Source: Spirochaetaceae bacterium
Lineage (GTDB): Bacteria; Spirochaetota; Spirochaetia; B11-G9
Assembly (NCBI GenBank): GCA_030600745.1
Contig: JAUVLL010000100.1
Coordinates: 1 to 9,359, forward strand
Length of the DNA: 9,359 nucleotides
Direction: 5' to 3'
In this document: positions 4,393 through 9,359 of the stretch, piece after piece
How positions within the stretch are numbered: the first letter of the stretch is position 1
Layout of the letters: each line of letters begins with the position of its first letter
Notes under the pieces: model-generated
What the model was told of the DNA's origin: nothing
The model's input: the letters and a program-made list of their open reading frames with translations, nothing else
Database searches by the model: none
Position numbers and translations under genes: made by a program

Positions 4393-5475
4393 ATGAAACT
4401 TGGAGTAAATAAATTTGACAGAATTAAGAATGTACAGGGTTTTTCAATGAAGAAGGATTTTGTATTCAATGTATTTTCCTTTGTGATACTTGCTCTGTTT
4501 TTTGGAACAGCTTTACTTATTCAAAGTATCTTTGCAGGACCGGTAGACCCCCTTATTATGGGGAAAACTGCCGGAAGTATTATAGTAGTAGGCATTCTTC
4601 TAATGGTTTTACCTCTTTGGTCAACTGTAATTCTAATGATTATTCTGCTCTGGGCAGGGATGCTGGGAGCAGAACTAACAGAAATGTATCCTATGTTCAC
4701 CATTATATCACTTGGATTAATACTAGCCCCTGCTATTCAGGTAATTCTTGAATGGGACAAGGCTGTTATTCTCCGTCTGGGAAAGTTCAGAAAGGTTCAT
4801 GGTCCCGGAGTATTTTTCATAGTTCCTGTAATAGACAGAATTGCAAAAGAAATTGATACCCGAATACGAGCTACAGACTTCAGCGCCGAAAAAACACTTA
4901 CAAAAGATACTGTACCGGTCCATGTAGATGCTCTTGCATTCTGGATGATATGGGATGCACAAAAAGCAGTACTGGAAGTGGAAAATTACCTGGAAGCGAT
5001 AACACTTTCTGCTCAGACAGCCCTTCGCGCTTCTATTGGAAAAAACAAACTAACTACCCTTCTCTCTGATAGAGATTATATCTGCAATGAAATTCAGCAG
5101 ATGCTGGATGATAAAACAAACTCCTGGGGTATTTCCATTTTGTCTGTTGAGATTACAGATATTGTTATTCCTGAAACTCTGGAAGATGCAATGAGCAAGG
5201 TTGCCCAGGCCGAGAGAGAAAAGGAATCTAGGGTTATCCTTGGAAGTGCAGAGGTTGAGATTGCTGCAAAGTTTGAGAAAGCTGCAGAACGCTACAAAGA
5301 CAATCCTACAGCACTTCATCTGCGTGCAATGAATATGGCTTATGAAGGACTGCGTCAGAAGGGGTCCTTAATGGTACTGCCGTCTTCTGCTCTGGACAGT
5401 ATGAATATTGGTTCGACTATGGGAATGGCTGCTTTGGATAAGGTAGAAAAGCTGGATAAGGGAGGAGATAAATGA
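4393..5475 (+). CDS. SPFH/stomatin-family (slipin) membrane protein with N-terminal membrane domain
   Basis: The 360-residue protein has a hydrophobic N-terminal third with helices at about 22-46, 60-92 (probably two closely spaced) and 101-118. An SPFH (band 7) domain follows from about 119: VILRLGKFRKVHGPGVFFIV (125-144) and PVIDRI, then DTVPVHVDALAFWMIWD, the slipin hallmark RASIGKNKLTTLLSDRD (212-228), and GISILSVEITDIVIPETLEDAM with the coiled-coil start AQAEREKESR (271-280). Slipins form large rings that organise membrane areas and often guard membrane proteases; no NfeD gene is next to it. Ordinary slipins are about 250-270 residues with a short hairpin anchor, so the roughly 100-residue membrane extension is notable. 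AAGGAG 4 bases before the ATG supports the start; another ATG at 4447 is less well placed. Its stop overlaps the ATPase start in an ATGA, implying coupled translation with the ABC transporter. Confidence 0.9.
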   Translation: MKLGVNKFDRIKNVQGFSMKKDFVFNVFSFVILALFFGTALLIQSIFAGPVDPLIMGKTAGSIIVVGILLMVLPLWSTVILMIILLWAGMLGAELTEMYPMFTIISLGLILAPAIQVILEWDKAVILRLGKFRKVHGPGVFFIVPVIDRIAKEIDTRIRATDFSAEKTLTKDTVPVHVDALAFWMIWDAQKAVLEVENYLEAITLSAQTALRASIGKNKLTTLLSDRDYICNEIQQMLDDKTNSWGISILSVEITDIVIPETLEDAMSKVAQAEREKESRVILGSAEVEIAAKFEKAAERYKDNPTALHLRAMNMAYEGLRQKGSLMVLPSSALDSMNIGSTMGMAALDKVEKLDKGGDK

Positions 5476-6155
5476 TAACCGTAAAAGATGTTAAGAAAAT
5501 CTATCAGGCTGGTGAAACAGAAGTAAAAGCTTTGAGGGGTATTAATCTTTCAATTGATAAAGGTGAGTTTATGTCTATTGCAGGTCCTTCCGGTTCAGGA
5601 AAAACTACCTTGCTGAACCTGATTGGATGCCTCGATAAAGCAGATTCGGGTGAGATAACAGTGGATGGAGTTACGATTAAAAAACAGAAAAAAAAGGAAC
5701 TGGCTCTCTTAAGAAGGGGGAGAATAGGTTTTATCTTTCAGTCATTTAATTTAATTCCTGTACTTTCCGCCTATGAAAATGTTTCTTTTGTCCTGTCCCT
5801 TCTAAATCTGCCGGAAGCAGAAGTAAAGAAAAGAACCGAGGACATTCTGACTGAGGTAGGTCTCGGAGATATGATGGACAGAAGACCTAACCAGCTTTCA
5901 GGAGGTCAGCAGCAGAGGGTGGCTATTGCCAGGGCTCTGGTAAAAAACCCACTATTGGTCCTTGCAGATGAACCTACTGCTAATCTGGACTCAAAAACAG
6001 GAGAGGATATCCTGAAACTCATGCGGGATCTTAACAGGAAGCATAATACAACCTTTATTTTTTCTACCCACGATCCAATGGTTATGGATTTTGCCGACAG
6101 ACTGGTACTTCTTCATGATGGAGAGATTCAGTCAGATAAGAAAAAGGGGGCATAG
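5472..6155 (+). CDS. ABC transporter ATP-binding protein, LolD/MacB/FtsE type
   Basis: The 227-residue ATPase has every expected motif: Walker A GPSGSGKT (38-45), Q-loop FIFQSFNLIP (Q90), signature LSGGQQQR (142-149), Walker B LLVLADEP with D166 and E167, the ANLDSKTGE D-loop, and the H-loop H200 in STHDPMVM. Length and the start TGETEVKALRGI-like pattern (here AGETEVKALRGINLSI) place it in the LolD/MacB class. These ATPases drive mechanotransmission through FtsX-like permeases rather than import. It overlaps the slipin gene by 4 bp and is followed after one base by the first permease (TAGtATG), so the partners are clear. It acts at the cytoplasmic face of the inner membrane. Confidence 0.96.
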   Translation: MITVKDVKKIYQAGETEVKALRGINLSIDKGEFMSIAGPSGSGKTTLLNLIGCLDKADSGEITVDGVTIKKQKKKELALLRRGRIGFIFQSFNLIPVLSAYENVSFVLSLLNLPEAEVKKRTEDILTEVGLGDMMDRRPNQLSGGQQQRVAIARALVKNPLLVLADEPTANLDSKTGEDILKLMRDLNRKHNTTFIFSTHDPMVMDFADRLVLLHDGEIQSDKKKGA

Positions 6156-6156
6156 T

Positions 6157-7410
6157 ATGAAATTTCTCATAATTTTGGCCTGGAAGAACCTCTCCAGGTA
6201 CAGGAAGAGAACAATAATAACAGCTGCTGCCCTTGCTTTCGGCCTGGGACTCTACATATTTATGGATTCCATGCTTGTGGGGCTGGAAGTCGACTCAGAG
6301 CGTAATCTAATCTGGTTCGAGACAAGTTCTGCCCGGATAATGAACAAGGACTACTGGGCGGAGAAGGATACACTTCCTCTGAAGTATGCCCTGGATAATA
6401 CAAATGAACTCATGGAAAGACTGGACAAGGAAGGAATTGCAGCCACACCAAGAACAGTTTTCTCCGGAGAGATTATAATGATGAAAGACCCCTATCTGGA
6501 AGATGGCTCAATGTTTACAAAAATATTTGCAATCGATCCAGCTACAGATGAAAATGTTTTTGAATTCAAAAAAACCATCGAAGCGGGCAGGTATCTTGAA
6601 CCTGGTGAAGATGGTGTTATGCTTGGTTCCTGGCTGGCAGAGGACATTGGCGCAGAAGTAGGATTTCCTCTTACAATAATTACAAGGGGAAGAGACGGGT
6701 ACAAACAGACTATCGATGTGGAAATTGTAGGTATTATTAACTGTCCAAACCCCTATATAAACAGGGCTTCTATGTTTATCCCTCTGGACACCGCTGATTA
6801 CTATCTTGCCATGGAGGGAGGCGTTACGGAAATTAATCTTAAATACACGGATTATACAAAAGCCGAAACTGTATCAATGGAACTGGAGGAAAAACTGGGA
6901 AAGGACCTTAACGGATGGGTTATCCTCCCCTGGCAGATTCTGGCAAAAGATTTTGTGTCCCTTGCCGAAATGAAAAGAGGAAGTTCCAGTATATTCCTTC
7001 TTCTTGTATTTGTCATTGCCGCCGTTGGTGTTTCAAACACCATGCTGATGGCTGTTTTTGAAAGGGAACGGGAACTTGGAATGATGAGAGCCATGGGGAT
7101 GAAAGATTCTCAGGTAAAAACAGCTTTCTTCCTTGAGGCAACAGGAATCGGTGTGATCGGTTCCATCTTTGGTATTATCCTGGGTATTGGCCTTAATTTC
7201 TGGATTGTAAACTACGGAATTGATTATTCATTCATGATGAGAGAAATAGATGTAGGATATCGGATAGCGGGAGTTGCAAGAGGTGTATGGAACTTTGACA
7301 CCATGATCCAGGCCCTTATTCTTGGAGTTATTATGACAGTAGGTGTTGCATACTTCCCAATAAGACGGGGGCTCAAACTTGAGATTACCGAATGTCTGAA
7401 AGACAAGTAA
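6157..7410 (+). CDS. FtsX/MacB/LolC-type ABC permease 1
   Basis: The 417-residue permease shows the MacB/LolC layout: N-terminal coupling stretch LAWKNLSRYRKRT (7-19), helix 1 at about 20-40, a roughly 235-residue periplasmic domain (about 41-276), then helices at about 277-299, 326-352 and 383-401. The cytoplasmic segment FERERELGMMRAMGM (301-315) is the family's coupling-helix motif, and PIRRGLKLEITECLKDK forms the tail. Such permeases do not carry solutes through a pore but move lipoproteins, lipids or peptides at the membrane surface. I use the ATG at 6157, with GGGGG 7 bases upstream and one base after the ATPase stop. The in-frame ATG at 6091 would add 22 residues that only read the ATPase gene in another frame and spoil the expected N terminus. 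It should pair with the second permease as a LolC/LolE-like heterodimer. Confidence 0.93.
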   Translation: MKFLIILAWKNLSRYRKRTIITAAALAFGLGLYIFMDSMLVGLEVDSERNLIWFETSSARIMNKDYWAEKDTLPLKYALDNTNELMERLDKEGIAATPRTVFSGEIIMMKDPYLEDGSMFTKIFAIDPATDENVFEFKKTIEAGRYLEPGEDGVMLGSWLAEDIGAEVGFPLTIITRGRDGYKQTIDVEIVGIINCPNPYINRASMFIPLDTADYYLAMEGGVTEINLKYTDYTKAETVSMELEEKLGKDLNGWVILPWQILAKDFVSLAEMKRGSSSIFLLLVFVIAAVGVSNTMLMAVFERERELGMMRAMGMKDSQVKTAFFLEATGIGVIGSIFGIILGIGLNFWIVNYGIDYSFMMREIDVGYRIAGVARGVWNFDTMIQALILGVIMTVGVAYFPIRRGLKLEITECLKDK

Positions 7411-7422
7411 AGGGAGTATGAT

Positions 7423-8655
7423 ATGAAAATAAGTAAAATTGCTTTTAGAAATATAAAAAGAAATAAACGTCGAAGCATACTGTCCGGATCAGCCATTGCA
7501 GCTGCTACCATGGTGATAGTTCTGATGTTTTCCATGATTAATGGGATGCTTACAGATATCGAGTGGAATGTTACCTCTTATGCTACAGGTCATGTGCGCG
7601 TAAGAAACATTGAGTATGACAAAAACGAGATGTTCAACCCCCTCCATCTAAATATACCTGAAGCCAAAAAGCTTACTGAAGAGATTGATGCAATTCCTGA
7701 AACTGTAATTGTAGCTCCAAGAATTATGTTCCCTGGAATTGTTTATAAAGGAGAGGATTCCTACAAGATGCAGGGTGTAGGTGTTGATTTTGCAAAAGAA
7801 GTGGAATTTCAGAAGCTTGAGGAACATATTCTACAGGGAGAAATACCGGAAACAGGTAAAAATGAAGTTGTGATGGGCTACGGGCTTGCAGAAAAAATGG
7901 GCCTGTCAATTGGTGATAAATTTACAGTACTGACAAGCACAGTGTACCGAGGCTCTAATGGGATGACATTTACTATTGCAGGTATTATGAATTTTGTTAT
8001 ATCCGGAATGAATACAACTACTTTTCTGGCTCCCATAGACAGAGTACAGAGACTGGTAAAGGCGGGTAATGCCGTAACTGAACTCCTTATAAAGATACCC
8101 GATGGAGATAATACAAAAACCGCAGCAGCAGCTGTTCAGTTAGTACTTGATAAAGGTGGGAATTCCGAGTTGATTGCAAAGCCCTTTCAGGAACTCAGCT
8201 TTACATATTTCTGGATTGAACTGGCCCGGAGCATCTACGATATTATGGCTCTTGTGTTCTTTATTCTGGCCAGTTCTGTAATAGTAAACACAACAATGAT
8301 GGTTATCTTTGAGAGGATGAAAGAGATAGGCACCATAGGGGCAATGGGGATGACAGGTGGAGAGATTCAGAAGCTCTTTTTCCTTGAGGCATTCTACATT
8401 GGTTTGATAGGTGCTTTAGTTGGTGTTATCCTTGGCATTGGGATGACCATACCCCTCTCTATATACGGTATTGATTTCAGCGCTTCCATGGAGGGAATAG
8501 ATTTTGATATCTCAAATATTATCTACCCCAAACTTAGCTTCAGATCAACTGTATTTGTATATATCTACTCGGCTGCAGTCTCATCTCTCGCAACTATTCT
8601 ACCAACCCGGAAGGCAGCCCACATTGAACCGGTAGAAGCTCTTAGGAGCACATAA
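7423..8655 (+). CDS. FtsX/MacB/LolE-type ABC permease 2
   Basis: The 410-residue permease has the same design as its neighbour: KIAFRNIKRNKRRSIL (5-20), helix 1 at about 20-42, a periplasmic domain to about 268 with MGYGLAEKMGLSIGDKFTVL (151-170), a typical MacB_PCD pattern, then helices at about 272-295, 318-345 and 376-394. FERMKEIGTIGAMGM (296-310) is the coupling motif and PTRKAAHIEPVEALRST the classic MacB/LolC tail. The two permeases share little sequence outside these motifs, as expected for a heterodimer that arose from an old duplication. AGGGAG 6 bases before the ATG supports the start, and the gap to the first permease is 12 bp. Function is inferred from the family: ATP-driven extraction or transport of an envelope substrate. 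Confidence 0.94.
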   Translation: MKISKIAFRNIKRNKRRSILSGSAIAAATMVIVLMFSMINGMLTDIEWNVTSYATGHVRVRNIEYDKNEMFNPLHLNIPEAKKLTEEIDAIPETVIVAPRIMFPGIVYKGEDSYKMQGVGVDFAKEVEFQKLEEHILQGEIPETGKNEVVMGYGLAEKMGLSIGDKFTVLTSTVYRGSNGMTFTIAGIMNFVISGMNTTTFLAPIDRVQRLVKAGNAVTELLIKIPDGDNTKTAAAAVQLVLDKGGNSELIAKPFQELSFTYFWIELARSIYDIMALVFFILASSVIVNTTMMVIFERMKEIGTIGAMGMTGGEIQKLFFLEAFYIGLIGALVGVILGIGMTIPLSIYGIDFSASMEGIDFDISNIIYPKLSFRSTVFVYIYSAAVSSLATILPTRKAAHIEPVEALRST

Positions 8656-8680
8656 AAGAATTAGGGAGGATAATAAAAAA

Positions 8681-9359
8681 ATGAAACAGAAAATTATGGT
8701 ATTAGCCACATTATTTATATTTATTGCAACAAGTCTGTATGCTATAACAGCGGAAGAAATAATTAAAAAAATGGAGCTTAACCTTGTCTATGACACTGCT
8801 GTCGTGGAAGGACGAATGGTTATCAACGACCGTTTCGGGACAAGAACCAGTACCTATATTTCATATACTGAAGGGGAAGAAAAATCCCTCCTGGAATTTA
8901 CAAACATAGAGGATGCAGGTCAAAAAATACTGCGTCTTGAGGATGAAATTTACCTTTATTACCCGGATGCAGAAGAAACAATTCGCCTTCAGGGAGCAGC
9001 CCTTCGTCAGGCAGTTATGGGTTCAGACTTTTCCTATGAAGATATGACCGGAGATAAAGGGATCCTTGGATCCTACAAGGTAACTCTTGACGGAGAAGGG
9101 AGTATTGACGGGAATCTCTGTTATATTATTACACTAACAGCAAAAACAAGGGATGTGCCATACCAGAAAGAGATTATGTGGGTAGATAAAGAGTTATTTG
9201 TTTACAGACAGGTTCATAAACTGGCTAAATCGGGAAAACTTCTTAAGGAGATGAAGATTACCGATCTGATAATTGTTGATGGTTTACATATACCATCCAG
9301 TTTTACCATGGAGGATAAGCTTAAACGTAATTCTTCTACAGAGTTTTATATGGATTCAA
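8681..9359 (+). CDS. LolA-like outer membrane lipoprotein-sorting protein (3' end outside window)
   Basis: The first 226 residues are visible and the frame is open at the window edge; family members are about 240-270 long. MKQKIMVLATLFIFIATSLYA is a clear signal peptide with likely cleavage after A21, and there is no lipobox cysteine, so the product is a soluble periplasmic protein. The mature part begins ITAEEIIKKM and is beta-rich, with LRLEDEIYLYYPDAEETIRL (85-104) and the family mark GSDFSYEDM (114-122), as in the LolA_like/outer membrane lipoprotein-sorting family, which folds as an open beta-barrel able to hold lipid. AGGGAGGA lies 10 bases before the ATG and the gene begins 25 bp after the second permease stop, so it is in the same operon. 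It probably accepts the substrate released by the ABC complex, by analogy with LolA and LolCDE. Confidence 0.88.
   Translation, partial: MKQKIMVLATLFIFIATSLYAITAEEIIKKMELNLVYDTAVVEGRMVINDRFGTRTSTYISYTEGEEKSLLEFTNIEDAGQKILRLEDEIYLYYPDAEETIRLQGAALRQAVMGSDFSYEDMTGDKGILGSYKVTLDGEGSIDGNLCYIITLTAKTRDVPYQKEIMWVDKELFVYRQVHKLAKSGKLLKEMKITDLIIVDGLHIPSSFTMEDKLKRNSSTEFYMDS

Noticed and set aside
3962..5319. Several minus-strand open frames of 60-90 codons opposite the GntR and slipin genes
   Set aside because: They lie wholly antisense to well-supported genes, lack ribosome binding sites and show no family features.
6091..6156. Upstream ATG start for the first permease
   Set aside because: It would add 22 residues read from the ATPase gene in another frame; the ATG at 6157 has a good ribosome binding site and gives the usual permease N terminus.
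1..9359. CRISPR array, rRNA, complete insertion sequence or transposase
   Set aside because: No regularly spaced repeats, no rRNA-like sequence and no transposase or integrase motifs were seen on either strand.

Overview
The window is bacterial, AT-rich and gene-dense. It suggests a diderm (Gram-negative-type) organism: a LolD/MacB-like ABC ATPase, two FtsX/MacB-type permeases and a signal-peptide-bearing LolA-like protein form one operon, and such a protein needs a periplasm. The combination of this operon, many toxin-antitoxin (TA) genes and a small MotA-like protein would fit a spirochaete, but no gene here proves the phylum.

Left part (1-2550), a decaying TA island. The C-terminal 100 residues of a VapC-type PIN toxin enter from the left on the + strand. 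A minus-strand excisionase-like helix-turn-helix (HTH) gene broken by a frameshift converges on it and overlaps its 3' end. A roughly 400-bp stretch follows with no intact gene, holding the HTH remnant and a perfect 11-bp inverted repeat. Next comes a minus-strand operon, read from right to left: Phd/YefM-type antitoxin, PIN-domain toxin (ATGA overlap), then a metallophosphoesterase whose ribosome binding site lies at the end of the toxin gene. A near-consensus promoter with repeated TATACAC boxes precedes it. Just upstream lies a second antitoxin, of the VapB type, killed by one in-frame TGA and without a recognisable VapC partner.

Middle part (2550-3900). A GC-rich inverted-repeat patch is followed by a compact minus-strand operon of three small genes: an ECF sigma factor that appears to have lost its middle (region 2 start joined to region 4.2), a 100-residue single-pass membrane protein, and a 153-residue four-helix MotA/TolQ/ExbB-like protein lacking the large cytoplasmic domain of MotA. 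An ECF-like promoter motif lies immediately before the sigma gene.

Right part (3840-9359), the best conserved region. A + strand operon starts from a TTGACA-17-TATATT promoter whose -10 box lies inside a 24-bp palindrome, a likely operator for the first gene, a YtrA-type GntR repressor. A short leader with an 8-bp hairpin follows, then a membrane-anchored SPFH/stomatin (slipin) protein, an ABC ATPase (ATGA overlap), two MacB/LolC-type permeases and a LolA-like 'outer membrane lipoprotein-sorting' protein cut by the window edge. The layout suggests a repressor-controlled envelope machine that extracts or moves a lipoprotein or other amphiphile from the inner membrane, with the slipin as a membrane scaffold or quality-control partner. 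The individual families are known; this slipin + Lol-like + YtrA combination is the most system-like feature of the window.
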